In this document: one piece after another, positions 36,771 through 48,339 of the stretch
Position numbering within the stretch: position 1 is the first letter of the stretch
How the letters are laid out: every line of letters begins with the position of its first letter
Source of the DNA: Monodelphis domestica
Lineage: Eukaryota > Chordata > Mammalia > Didelphimorphia > Didelphidae
Assembly: GCF_027887165.1 (NCBI RefSeq)
Contig: NC_077228.1
Location: 424,717,207-424,781,206 of the forward strand
DNA length: 64,000 nucleotides
Direction: 5' to 3'
Position numbers and translations under genes: made by a program
Notes under the pieces: generated by a model
The model's input: the letters and a program-made list of their open reading frames with translations, nothing else
Databases searched by the model: none
What the model was told of the DNA's origin: nothing

Positions 36771-37779
36771 GAGTATTTTTTTTAAACTGTGATAAAATAC
36801 TTTAAATCCATGTATTATTTAATACTTGATGACTTCAGTGTAAGCACAGTGTAAGTACTTTCCTAATGGGAAAGGAAAAAGGTTGGCAAATCTATTCAAA
36901 TAATAGAAAAGAGAGAATCTAAAGGATTTTAGACAATAGAGAAATCACACTTATTTATCATGGCTACTCTCTTCAATAAGAGGATCAGGAGAAACTAGAC
37001 ATGTTTAACATAAAAAAATCACAAAAAATTTTGTTTATATTTGAATAGGAAAAGATAAATGGCGAGACACCTGTAGCAAGATTCAATAAAAAGCTGGCCC
37101 CAGAGTTACCTTCATATAATGACTTTGTAACTCTGAGTAAGTCATTTAACTTATTAATGTCCAGGTAACCCTTTAAGACTCTGAGTTGCAAAGTAGGTCT
37201 CATTGACAGCGTTAGAGATTAATTTCCATATACAGAGTTCAATGCATAGATGAAATTGTAGAAATTAATAAAAATTTAAAAGAATATTACTGGTTACTCA
37301 CATGGAAGTCATGTCCAAATTACCTGTGTTCATTCAAGCCATTGACTTTTTCGAGCAGAGATAAAAATAATTATAAAATTGGAAGAAAAAGAATAAAAAT
37401 AAGAAGATATAGCACAAGTTTGAAACAACTTTAATCTATCTCATTTTGGCTTCTGTTTACATACCTCCCCCCTTCTCCATTGGGAAATGGTAAGAACAGA
37501 CATTGGCACAGAATATCACTATGCCTTAGCAAAGTCAGCCAATATATATTCCCGTAATGTGGAAATCAAAAACTAGAAACCATCTTAGCCAGAAAATGTT
37601 TGGCATCCTCACCAAGTATAAGGTTATGATAGTCAAAAGCAATGCTGGTTTAAAATTGAAATTCATTTGTAAGATCTTTAGAACAGGATGGTAGAATATA
37701 AAGAGCAGTATTGCCTCAGTAAATAGACAGCAATAAATAGTGAAAAAACAAATGAACAAAGAAATTTAAAGAAAGCTTG
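36771..37779. other. No gene recognised
   Basis: Non-coding. A short MIR-like piece ('gagtaagtcatttaactta') lies near 37100-37200. Confidence 0.5.
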
Positions 37780-38345
37780 GAGAAAAACACAATTGATACA
37801 AATGATCCAGAGAGAATTTAAGGAAGAAATTGTAAAGAGGACAGTGAATAAAAGAAAATGATCCACCAGCATTTCTTCAACATACTCTTCTCCTTAATAA
37901 CAGTGGAACCACTACATTTGGAAACTAACACTATATCCATATGCTACATAAGGAAGTCAGAATAGTGATAAAAAATAAAGATGAGAAGAGAAGATGAATT
38001 AGATAAAATATAAACAGATGAGGTCTTTGTAGGAGGCAACACATTTTCAAGAGTGTTGAGAGATCAGTTTTTGAGATCACAGAAAGAAAGGGAGGATACC
38101 AAAGGCGTGGGGGAAGAATCAGGCATTCTTACCACAGAAAAAGATACTGAGAAAGTATTAATAATTACTGATCTATTTACCTGATGTTCCAGTTATATAA
38201 ACATTTTATGAGAAAAACCTCCACATATGTTGAGGACATCCTTGAGAAAGGTATAAGAAGAGAATAGGCAGACTTTAGCAAATCACATTCTATCACAAAA
38301 TGAGGTGGTCCAATAATGTAAAAAGAATGAGAATTAACTGATAGC
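37780..38345 (+). mobile_element. RTE (BovB-like) LINE fragment
   Basis: In sense, degraded reverse-transcriptase blocks can be read: 'EVRIVIKNKDEKR', 'FSRVLRDQF', a damaged 'YRPI-LLS-YK' region near 38170-38200, and near 38215-38300 'KTSTYVEDILEKGIRRE' followed by 'ADFSKSHSITK'. The last parts resemble 'REQAGFRKGYSTTD' of RTE/BovB elements. Several stops and frame changes are present. The 5' limit is uncertain. Confidence 0.7.
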
Positions 38346-38359
38346 CCATCAATTAATCA

Positions 38360-38650
38360 ATCAATTATAAGTTTATAAGCTATTTATTAAGCACCTACTG
38401 TGTGACAGATATGATAAATACTGGACATACAGACAAAAATGAAAGTAATTTCAAGAAACATATTCTATTGGGAAAAGCATGCACATATTAATATATTTTG
38501 AATACATAAACCATTCATGAGTATTATGGAGTGGGAAGAACCAGCAGTTGGGAGTGGAACCAGGAAATGTCTTATAAATGAAGGACTGTGAGTTAAACCT
38601 TAACAAAAGCAAGGGACTCTAAGAAGCAGAAGTGAGGAAGTTCATGTTTT
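38360..38650 (-). mobile_element. L2 LINE, antisense
   Basis: 'atttattaagcacctactgt' near its start, then 'gtgggaagaaccagcagttg' and 'ggaaatgtcttataaatgaa', follow the antisense L2 order. Confidence 0.75.
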
Positions 38651-39234
38651 TCCTTAGATATCCACAAAAACCAAATTTTTAGAGGAAAGGCCCCAGTATT
38701 TTGAGTGGACTGAATGTGAAAGATTTACAAAAAGGTAAGAATAAGAGTACCACAAGGTAAGAAATATGACGAGGTCATGGTCTGTACCATTGGAGGGAAT
38801 ACCTACTTCAGTAAGATTACAGATCCATTTACGTAGCAAAGTCTCTGTAATCTCTATTCATTTTCATTTTTACACATGAAATATACCCATAAACTGGGCA
38901 GTAACCAGTTGAATAGAGCAATTAGGGGAGAATTATTTTTTTACATGAAATATAGATCTAATTTATGACATATATATCTATATTATCTTAAACCCCAGGA
39001 GGGTAATTGAATTTATTGCTCTACTAAAACTATAAAGAAGTCATATGAATTTTTTCAATAAGAAAACTAGACTCTCATGTTTGATTTATTAAAATAAAAA
39101 ATTCTAGACATGATTCAGTAAAGCTTTTTTGAATCACACTTAGTGTTAGACCATTATATGACTATATTAAGGTGACATTACTGGCAAAAAAATGGATCTA
39201 GTCTACCTTTTGGACAACCTCCTAACTTAAAGAG

Positions 39235-39600
39235 ACATAAAATCATTTTATAGAAAGATCGGTAGAAGGAACTTGAAGTATTTAGTCTGCTTAAGAGAAT
39301 ATTTAGGCATATAAAAATCATAACATATTTATATACCTTGTAGAAGAAGGAGTAACATTATTTTGCTTAGTCCTGAAGAAGGAAGAACTAGAATTACTAG
39401 ATGAAAAATACAGGAAAATAAATTCCCATCCACTGGAAGGAAAAACTTTCTAACAATTATAGCTATCCAAAATTCTAATGGGTGCCTTGGAAGATAGTGT
39501 GGTCACTGTCATTAGAGATATTTAAACAGATCCTGGATTATTACTTGTTGGGGATTCTTATTGTCCCTGGGAGCTCTTGGTTAGGCAGAAAATGTAAGAG
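39235..39600 (+). mobile_element. CR1/L3 LINE 3' end
   Basis: 'ggaaaaactttctaacaatt', 'agctatccaaaattctaatg', 'tgccttggaagatagtg' and 'cctggattattacttgttgg' are sense CR1/L3 3' landmarks. Confidence 0.85.
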
Positions 39601-39824
39601 AGTTTCTATGCCTTTTAGGCTTCAGAAAAAAAGTGAGAGTACTCTGAAGTGCTATTGTGGAGGAATTTCCTTTCCAAGCCCAGATGAAATATTCTCCTAA
39701 TGAAATCATCTTTTCAAAAAAGAAATAGCAGAGAGTTCATGAAAACAAAGAAGAAATTGCTTTTGCTCTTTAGAGATTTATACATATATAGAGAAATATT
39801 TATACAAATATATATGCATATCTT

Positions 39825-40070
39825 GGGTAGCTTGATAGCTCAGTTGATAGAATATTGGTCCTAGTATTAGGAAGACTCCTGGGTTTTAAATCCAACCTCA
39901 AATACTTACTAGTTTTGAGATCCTGAAGAAGTCACTGTTTACTACCTCTGCTTTGTGATGTGTAAAAATGAGCTGGAGAAGGGAATGGCAAACTACGTCA
40001 ATGTCTTTGCCAAAATAACCTCAAGTGATATGAAAAATTGAATATGAAACTACTGAACAACAATAAAATA
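39825..40070 (+). mobile_element. MAR-type SINE with RTE-like tail
   Basis: Body 'agctcagttgatagaatatt', 'gaagaagtcactgtttac', then the tail 'atgagctggagaagggaatg', 'tgtctttgccaaaataac' and 'actgaacaacaat', which resembles the 3' end of BovB/RTE LINEs. Confidence 0.88.
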
Positions 40071-40124
40071 TGTATATCTAAGTATACCTTATATATGTAG
40101 GGAACAATATTTTATATATGTATA

Positions 40125-40330
40125 TGTATATGGCTTTAAGGTTTGCAAAAGACATTTCATTCATTATTACATTAAATCTTCCATGTAAGATTGGTGCTAT
40201 TTTTAATTTTTTTTATGGATGAGGAAACTGAGTCTCAGAGAAGTTAAAGGATTTGTTTAGAGTCACTCAATTGAAAAATGTCTGAGGAAGGATTCAAACC
40301 CAGATTTCCTGACACCAGATATGGTGATCT
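40125..40330 (-). mobile_element. MIR/THER SINE, antisense
   Basis: 'ggctttaaggtttgcaaaag', 'gatgaggaaactgagtctca' and 'ctgaggaaggattcaaaccc' are antisense MIR/THER landmarks. Confidence 0.85.
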
Positions 40331-40904
40331 ATGTAAATTTGATTATCGGAAGCTGTGATTTGAATATTCTTGATGTGGTGTAGGTAGGGAAACTCCTTCC
40401 AACATAGATCAGGATTTTTTCAGCAAATTATAGCATTAGAGAGATGCCTAGAGGCACTAAGAGGTTTAGCAACTTACATCTGGTTCCATAATCACTATGT
40501 CTCAGCGGTCAGACCTCAACCCAGTTTTTTCCCTTGATTCCTCTTTTCACAACACCATGTCACCTGTCATATTCACAATAGGTGTACTATGTATAAATAT
40601 AGTTCATTTGGGTACGTGTACATTTTTCGAATGTTAAAATAGAAAGATATTGTTGATACTTCCTATGTTTCCAATGGCAAGTCTACTATGTTGGGGTTTT
40701 GTTGTTATACTTTAATTTTATTGTTAGTTTTAAAAAATATTACTTTCAATTCCAAATCTATGCCTTTCACTTTTCCATATAGCAAATCATTCATTATAAC
40801 AAAGCCATGAATTCTTTGTTTTAGAATAATTTCTTATTTTAATATGACCTTGTAACCCTTTATTTCTTCTCTACAGGTTTCTTAGAGGCCCAGAGGAACA
40901 TTAA

Positions 40905-41062
40905 TCCTGGTGAAGTCACTTAACTTCTATCTGCCTCAGTTTCCTCAAGAGTAAAATGGAAATAATAACAGCATCTACCTTACAGTCTTTGTAAGATCAA
41001 ATGAAATAATATTTGTAAAGCACATGACACATAATAGATGATAAATAAATGCATATTCCTTT
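40905..41062 (+). mobile_element. MIR/THER SINE, 3' part
   Basis: 'gaagtcacttaacttctatc', 'ctgcctcagtttcctcaaga' and 'gtaagatcaaatgaaataat' in sense. It lacks the tRNA-like 5' part. Confidence 0.85.
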
Positions 41063-41069
41063 CCCTTCC

Positions 41070-41275
41070 TTGCGGCAGCTTAGGAAGAACTAAGTTCAAC
41101 TCAAATACTACCTGTGTGACTCTGGTCAAGTCACTTAATCCTGTTTGCCTCAGTTTCCTCATATATAAAATGAACTAAAAAAGGAAATAGCAAATATCTC
41201 TAGTATCTTTGTCAAGAAAACCCCAAATGAGGTGATGAAGAGTCAGACATGATAAAATGACTGAACTGAAGAGTC
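41070..41275 (+). mobile_element. MAR-type SINE with RTE-like tail
   Basis: 'tgtgactctggtcaagtcac', 'cctgtttgcctcagtttcc', then 'agtatctttgtcaagaaaac', 'gatgaagagtcagacatg' and 'gactgaactgaag'. Confidence 0.88.
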
Positions 41276-41279
41276 CTTT

Positions 41280-41910
41280 CCCAAATATGATCTGTTCTAA
41301 GAAGTCAAAATTAAATACTTATTTTTTTTTTGGTAATCAATGAACACAGGAGACTCTTGTACTTTCTACAAATTTCAGTGACTTCTCAGACTATAAAAAT
41401 GTAGTCTATTGCAGACAATTATCCATCATAGTCTTCTTATTCCTTCAGAGATTTGCCTCAGAGATACCTGTGATAACAAACAGAAGTTGTTGTCATAAGA
41501 AATTTTATAGGGACCGGAGTGACATTTCTTCATAGAAGGAAGAGATGAAAATTTGCTAAAAAAAAGTACTACTTAGATAGAAGGTGGCATTTGTTTGTTG
41601 TTCTATCTACAAACATACTGAACTGGGGATAGCAGAGTGTAGGTCAGTGTTCTAGATATGAAGGGACTGGACTGAACTCATGTGTGATCTGAGCTTAGTA
41701 GCTACATGTCAATATCCCTGGGAATGAAATAAACTATGTCACATCTACTGAGTTCTATGTCAGGTCTTGGATCTGAGGCATATTCAAGCCTGATTAGACC
41801 TTTTGTTGATGGTCCTAGTATTCACAGCTCTATGGTGTCTGAAGCCTCAGAGTGGCCAAAAACTAGGTCTTTGTCTGTTTTCTCAGACTTTCCAGCCCAA
41901 GCAGTGATTG
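41280..41910. other. No gene recognised
   Basis: Non-coding, nothing assigned. Confidence 0.5.
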
Positions 41911-41914
41911 ATTG

Positions 41915-42215
41915 AAGGACATGGAGATATTTATCCTAGATAATACTTTTAGAAGAGCATGTAATTGCTGTCTTCCAACATTTAAAAAGTTGTCATATGA
42001 AAGAAAGTTTAGACATGTTTTGCTTAGTTTCACAAATCGGAATTAGGAGTAATGGTTGACTTGTTAACAGTTACAGTTGTCCAAAAGTGGATTATGCTAG
42101 TTTGAGAGGTAGTGGGTTATTCTACAATGGAGGTTTTCCAGAAAAGACTGACCACCTTTCATTCTGGTGCAGAAGAGAATTACTTATAAATTACATTTAT
42201 AAGTCCTTTCTATCA
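41915..42215 (+). mobile_element. CR1/L3 LINE 3' end
   Basis: 'gctgtcttccaacatttaaa', 'gacatgttttgcttagtttc', 'agttgtccaaaagtggatta' and 'gagaggtagtgggttattct' follow the sense CR1/L3 3' order. Confidence 0.85.
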
Positions 42216-42509
42216 CTGAGATTTTGTGAGTCTTTGATTCAGAGAGTGTGAGGCAAATAAATAAATAAAAGCCCACAGGATGTTTCACAGGACTGAAATT
42301 TGCATTTGAGCATCTGAACTTTGTAAAATCACACGTATGCTGACATCCCCCCTGTGGCTTCCCTACTGAGGGGAAGTATTGTGGGATGTTTATAGAATGC
42401 ATACTCTAATTCAGGAAGACTTTTGAAACAACTAATTAGTGCACAGCATTAAAATATCTACTTTTCTTGTTATTTCCTAGTCCTTTCAGCATAGGAGATT
42501 AGAAAACAT

Positions 42510-43135
42510 ATTTTAGACTAACAAGCAGATCTGGGATCTAAATTATTATTTGCCTTTAGGTAAATCACTTAGATTCTCTGATGTGGTTTCTTTATCTGTG
42601 AGATAGAAATAATAATGTCTACCCTGTTGACCTCAAAAGGTTGTTTTGAAGATAAAATAAGATGCCGTGTGTGAAAGTGTTTTGAAAACTGCAAGGTTCA
42701 ATACAAATGTAAATTATAGATAATAAAAGTATATACATATTTATTATTAATTTATTCAAGGAGCTTTGAACATGTTTGCTTTCAGTCATTCAATTGTCTG
42801 TGTTCTTTGAGGTTCTGATGGTGCCTTACTATTCCCGAGATCATATTTGATTGTGGGTTTTTGGACATTTGTATAAAACAGGTAATGATTGACATGGTTT
42901 AAATGTGTTTGTAAAAATTGCTTTGGCATGAAGAAGGATGTATAGGAATTTAATAGCATAGAATTAGGAAATAATATTTTATTATGTGATAGCCTTTTTT
43001 TTAGCTTCAAAATGAAATCAATAATTACAATTAGGACTTGACGCAAAAATAACATTGAAACATTACTTAGTAACCAGTCATTAAGAACAACATATATCCA
43101 GTAGCTATTTTCTCTAACAGGCTTTTTCTGGGTTT
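42510..43135 (+). repeat. Diverged local duplication, copy A
   Basis: Pairs with 44790-45645. After a MIR-type 5' stretch the two share 'ggagctttgaacatgtttg', 'tttgattgtgggtttttgga', 'aaaatgaaatcaataatt', 'cgcaaaaataacattg' and 'cagtcattaagaa' in the same order and spacing. The best part is about 80% identical by eye. It could be a tandem duplication or two copies of an unnamed repeat family. Confidence 0.8.
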
Positions 43136-43289
43136 GGAATCTATAATCAGTAAAAACAAAGGAATGGAACAAAATTACATGCACTAGGGAAAACAAGAAA
43201 CCAACTGGCACTCAAGTTCACCTAAGCCCTTCTGTCCCCTCATGTTATGAATACTGGGATAGACTCTCAAAGATTGATTCTCTGGAGAT

Positions 43290-43638
43290 TTTTTAATAAC
43301 AATATTTAATCCCCCCAATTACATGTAAAAATAATTTTTAAAACATTTATTAAAATTTTTATTTTGGATTCCAAAATCTCTCCCTTCTTCCTACCCTCCT
43401 TCTCCTCCTCTCTCTCTTATCCCCTCCCCTTCCTTGAGCTGTAAGCAATATGACATAGATTTTTACATGTGCAATCACCCCAAATAAATGGGATCTCTTG
43501 TAGAAAGATAGCTCAAGGGAGAGATAGAAAGAGGCAGAGATAGAGGCAGAGAAAGAGAGACAAGTATAGAAGAGAATGGAGAGGGAGGGGAAGTGAGAAA
43601 AAGAAATAGAGAGAGACAGAGAGAAAGGAAGGAAGGAA

Positions 43639-43680
<42 letters not shown>

Positions 43681-44430
43681 AGGAGAGAAGGAGAGAAGGA
43701 GAGAAGGAGAGAAGGAGAGAAGGAGAGAAGGAGAGAAGGAGAGAAGGAGAGAAGGAGAGAAGGAGAGAAGGAGAGAAGGAGAGAAGGAGAGAAGGAGAGA
43801 AGGAGAGAAGGAGAGAAGGAGAGAAAGAAAGAGAGAGAAAGAAAGAAATAGAGAAAGAAAGAAATAGAGAAAGAAAGGAAGGAAGGGAGGGAGGGAGGGA
43901 GGAAGAGGAAGGAAGGAAGGAAGGAAGGAAGAGAAAAGAAAATGAAGGAAGAAGGAAGAAAGAAGAAAGAGAGGAGGAAGGGCAGGAAGGAGGAAGGGAG
44001 GGAGGGAGGAAGGAAATGAAATATAGTATGTTTCAGTCTGCATTCAGACTCCATTAGTTCTTTGTTGGAGAACAAATGCCATTTTTCATTATAAGTCTCT
44101 GGAATTGTCTTGGATCAATGCATTGTGGAGAATGATTAGGCCATTCCCTGTTGTTTATAAAAAAAATATTGCTGTCACTGTGTACAGTGTTCTTCTGGTT
44201 CTGCTTAAATCACTTCACATCAATTCATATAAGTCTTTCCAGATTTTTTCTGAAATAATCCTGCTTGTCATTTCTTATGGCAAAGTAGTATTCTATCACA
44301 ATTATATGCAACAACTTATTCAGCCACCTCCTAGTTGATTGACAACACCACAATTTCCAATTCTTTGCTACCACAAAAAAGCTGCAATAAATATTTTTGT
44401 AGAAATGGGTCTTTTACTCTTTTAAAAAAT
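43290..44430 (-). mobile_element. Older L1, minus strand, 5' truncated
   Basis: Begins with the antisense 3' end ('caattacatgtaaaaataat') and continues, beyond a purine tract, into antisense ORF2 C-terminal sequence: 'gtacagtgttcttctggttc', 'catcaattcatataagtc', 'ttatggcaaagtagtattct', 'attcagccacctcctagttg'. The 3' UTR is of an older subfamily than the copies at 1797 and 23445. Confidence 0.85.
43515..44020 (+). repeat. 500-bp purine tract with (AGGAGAGA)18
   Basis: Almost only A and G on the plus strand. It contains a GAAA run, then about 18 copies of the 8-bp unit AGGAGAGA at 43681-43825, then GGAA and GGGA words. It lies inside the L1 3' UTR, where a short purine run normally sits, and yields long false Ser/Leu/Phe and Glu/Lys/Arg frames. 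Confidence 0.97.
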
Positions 44431-44789
44431 CTCTTTGCAGTCCAACTTTTCCCATCCTACCTCTAAAACTTTACCTTACTAGCTCTCCTATCTCCACAAT
44501 ATGACTCTTTCACTTCACTTCAGGTAATCCACTTTCAATTCTCTTTCAGTGACCTACTCATTTATGTTCTTAGGCTCTGTCACAGATCATAACTTCATCT
44601 GAATTACTCGTGCCTTTCCTACCACCTTTCTGCTATTTCATGTCTATAAAGGCAGACTTGGTGTCGCTAGACTTACTTGGTTCCAGGGAGAAGGAGCTGG
44701 ATTTGGTGCCTGGAGAGTGGACTTGAAGTCAGTAGAAGCTGGTTTATGTTTGTGTGTGTGTGTGTGTATGTGTGTGTTCTCAAATACTA
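44431..44789. other. No gene; short (TG)n
   Basis: Unassigned non-coding DNA with a TG run at about 44750-44778. Confidence 0.6.
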
Positions 44790-45645
44790 CCTCTGATGAT
44801 TATTAGCCATGTGTCTCTGGGCAATTCACTAAGTCCCTTTGAGTCTCTCAGTTTTCTCATATGTAAAACAAGGATCTGAGCAGCTAGGTAGCACAGTGGA
44901 TAGAGTGCCAGCCTTGGAGTCAGGAGAACATGAGTTCAATTGTGACCTTTGATGCTTTCTAGCTGTGTAACCCTGGGCAAGTCACTTAGCCCTGTTAGCC
45001 TTCATTTTCTCATCTATAAAGTGATCTGGAGAAGAAAATGGTAAACCACTCCACTAGCTTTGCCAAGGTAACTCCAATGGTGTCATGAAAAGCCAGACAC
45101 AACTGAAATGCCTGAATAACAACAACAAAATGAGGGTAATAATAACTAATAGCTGCTGTAAAGATTTGTAGTAAAGATCAAAAGAGAACATTTTTGAAAG
45201 CATTTTGTTTAGTGCTATTTTGTTTTGAAAACTAAGGTTCCATATGAATATAAGGAACAGATAATTTAAAAAAGTACAAATGAAGAGCTTTGAATGTGTT
45301 TGACAAGCTATTTACATGTCTAGATTCTTGATTTTATGATGTCTTACTTTTGGGGGAATCAGATGTGATTGTGGGAATTTGAACATTTGCCTAAAACAGA
45401 TAACTAGTATTATAATTTAAATGTATTTGTAAAATTGATTTAGAATATATGAAGATATGCAGAAATTTAATAATATGGAATCAGAAAGCAATATCTGATT
45501 GTGACGCCCTTTTTTTAGTTTAAAATGAAATCAATAATTGCAGTTAGAATCTGACACAAAAATAACATTGCAATAGAACTTAGCAAGCAGTCATTAAGAA
45601 AATATATATAACAAAATAGCAATAAACATTAGCTGTTATATTAGC
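44790..45645 (+). repeat. Diverged local duplication, copy B
   Basis: Matches copy A at 42510-43135 over its MIR-type start and the following unique sequence ('gaagagctttgaatgtgttt', 'gtgattgtgggaatttgaac', 'aaaatgaaatcaataattgc', 'acacaaaaataacattgc'). It is longer because a SINE sits at 44877-45127. Confidence 0.8.
44877..45127 (+). mobile_element. Near full-length MAR-type SINE with RTE-like tail
   Basis: The tRNA-derived head 'cagctaggtagcacagtgga' and 'tagagtgccagccttggagt', the CORE part 'accctgggcaagtcacttag', and the tail 'ctttgccaaggtaactcc' and 'gccagacacaactgaaatg' ending in 'aacaacaacaaaa'. It is inserted in the MIR of copy B. Confidence 0.93.
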
Positions 45646-46002
45646 AAACCCAATCCTACACTTACTGTCCCCTAAGTTTTTGTGTGCTTTGTAATATATG
45701 GTTCAGAAACTTTGGACATTTAACTTTTTTTTCCTCTGCTTTTTAAATATATATGTATGTATATAACTGTGTGTGTGCACATTAAAAATGAGATAGTTGT
45801 TTTGAATAGAAAGCCTGAGTAGGCATTTTTAAAAGTATAAAATTCCAGGAGTTTGAGGTTCTAGCACTGTTTTATTAAGCGATTGCTTTAATCTGTGTTA
45901 AATTTTCAAGCATGTCTCCTCTGATATGAATGAAATCCTCCTTTTACAATTCCTGTAGTTGCTACCTAGTCAATGACATAATTTATCATAATAAATAATA
46001 AT

Positions 46003-46258
46003 TATATTTCAGTTGTTTTTCAATCATGTCCAACTCTTTGTAACCTCATTTGGTGTTTTCATGACAGAGATACTTGAGTGCTTTGCCATTTCCTTCTCCA
46101 GATCATTTTTCAGATGAGGGAACTGAGGGAAACAGGGTTAAGTGACTTACCCAGGGTCATACAGCTACTAGGTGTTAGAGGCCAGATTTGAACTAAGAAA
46201 CTTGAGTCCTCCTGACTCCAGGCTTAGCCCTCTTTCCACTATGCCACTTAATTGCCCA
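46003..46258 (-). mobile_element. MAR-type SINE, antisense, with 13-bp duplication
   Basis: Antisense order: RTE-like tail ('caatcatgtccaactctttg', 'ctttgccatttccttctcca'), CORE part ('ttaagtgacttacccagggt') and tRNA-like head ('ccactatgccacttaattgc'). Flanks 45990-46002 and 46259-46271 are identical (aataaataataat). Confidence 0.93.
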
Positions 46259-46279
46259 AATAAATAATAATAGTCATTA

Positions 46280-46570
46280 ACATCATCATAGCTAACATTT
46301 ATATAGTAGTTTATAGATAGATAAAACATTTATATAATAATTTAAGATTTTTATAGTTGTTTCCAGATATTATTCCATTTGACCTTCATAGCTACCTATG
46401 AGATAGCTCCTCTCCTTATCCCTGTTTTACAGATGAGGAATATGAGGCTGAGAGAAGTTAAGTGCCCAAAGGGTCTCACTGCTACTAAGTATTTAAAGCA
46501 GGATTCATATTCAGGTGTTCGTAATTAACTTCAAATCCAGTGCCCTGTCCATTTTGCTACCTAGCTGTTT
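46280..46570 (-). mobile_element. MIR/THER SINE, antisense
   Basis: 'agctaacatttatatagtag', 'gatgaggaatatgaggctga' and 'gtccattttgctacctagct' in antisense order. Confidence 0.85.
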
Positions 46571-47084
46571 TGGGTAGTTCTCACTAGGACCTGTGAAGAA
46601 GGAATATTTTACCCTTTACAGAACTGAAATGAAGCAATTATAATATGTGACATTTTTTATGCTTTTTTGTTATCATCTGACTCTACGTGATCCAGTCCAA
46701 TGATTCCTTCTTTCCTGATGGTAAACAAACTACTAATATAAATCGACTACTTTTTCTAGGAGGTGAATAAGCACAAAAATACAATCTGAAGTAAATTTTA
46801 AAAGAAATATAATGTGTAGATCCAGAGTGGGTGATCTGTTAACTCTGAAATTTGTTATTAATTACTTCTTGTGTTTGGCTCCAGAAAACATTAGAAATGG
46901 GAAAAGAGAGCTTTGATTATGCATCATGGTTAGGGAAAAGGCATTCCCAAATCAGAAGAGGAGAAATCAAGCATAATTATTAATTATTCACCATTTAGCT
47001 TCCTGGAATTTTGTGTTATTTGGATTTATCCATTTGAATTATTCCAAGGTATGAGAAGATAAAATTTGTAAGGGTTAATAATTT

Positions 47085-47215
47085 TAAGCACTGGTTTGGA
47101 ATCCTGGGCTTGGAACTCTAATCTTAGCTTTATTATTATTTGTCTGATGCTGGAAAAGTCATTTAATCTTTTTTGAACTTAGCTTCATCATCTATAAAAG
47201 GGAAATGGATTGCAT
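47085..47215 (+). mobile_element. MIR SINE fragment
   Basis: 'ggaatcctgggcttggaact' and 'gctggaaaagtcatttaatc' in sense. Confidence 0.75.
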
Positions 47216-47299
47216 GTACATCCAAAATGTATAGTTGCATAAATTTTTTCATGCCAATAATACACATCCATATGTGATGCAGAATACATAGCATTTCTA

Positions 47300-47575
47300 G
47301 GAGCAAGCATCTGGCATAGTGCTGACAGCTTCAGGAAGACCTGAGTTTGAATCCTGCCTTAGAGACTTAATAACAAAAGTGAGTAAATTCTGTAAATTAG
47401 TAAAGTTACCAAATTGTGGGCAAGACACAACCTCCCTCAGTTTTAATTTTCTCATTTGAAAAATGAATATAATAATATTTTGTTATTTTGCTGTGAGGAT
47501 CAAATGAAGTAATACATATAAAATGCTTTGCCAAGGTTACAGTGATATACAAATGCTAGCTATTATAAGTACTGA
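47300..47575 (+). mobile_element. MIR/THER SINE
   Basis: 'aagacctgagtttgaatcct', 'tgctgtgaggatcaaatgaa' and 'atatacaaatgctagctatt' in sense. About 40 extra bases lie in the middle. Confidence 0.85.
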
Positions 47576-48339
47576 AATGTATTTATCTACATATTAATGT
47601 TAAATGTGAAAGTGCAACTTTTTTCAAAATTACATTTTTGGGGAAAATGCTAAAAAAAAAATAAGCACCTAATGTAGCTACAGCCAGGAAAACACATTAT
47701 TTGCGTCAAGGAAGATGCACATTTATACGGTCCATTCTTCTTCAACTTTGACTCATCAAAACAAGTATGAGGTAATTATCTTTCAATAGAGATAAATGGA
47801 AATAGATAAAATTTGTTTGTAATTGTAATCATGATAATAAATGTAATATGTAATAATTAAAATGCTACATGTAATATTAGAAATTGGTTCTGTTAAATAA
47901 TATTAGTAAAAAATCTGTTGTGGTCTCTGTTTATAAAATTAACTCTTAAGTCACGAGGTTCATAGTAGCTTTTAACAATTTAATTTAATATAAATATAGC
48001 CTAAGAAAGAAATAAGGAAGGAAGGAAGGAAGGAAGTAGAAAATTTATTTCCTAGCCTACCACTCTAAATTTTGGTCCATAGAACTTCAGCTCACTCCTC
48101 GACAAGGATCCAATCTCCACGTGGAAGTCTTTTCTACCTCCCCCCCCCCCATTTTCTAAATTGACTCTTACTCCACCTAAAATCGTTGAATTGGAAGACC
48201 ATTTGCTTGAGTAGATTAAATTTGATCTGACAATTATTTGTTGAGGTCCTACCTCTAGTTTATCATTATATTAGAAAGAGACAAATATATCATGTGGTCC
48301 TTATACTCCATAATTTTATTATTTTCTTATAGGAGAATT

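Noticed and set aside
43359-44075. Long open frames of 238, 176 and 154 codons rich in Ser/Leu/Phe or Glu/Lys/Arg
   Set aside because: They are translations of the purine tract in different frames, with no domain, and overlap an L1 3' UTR.
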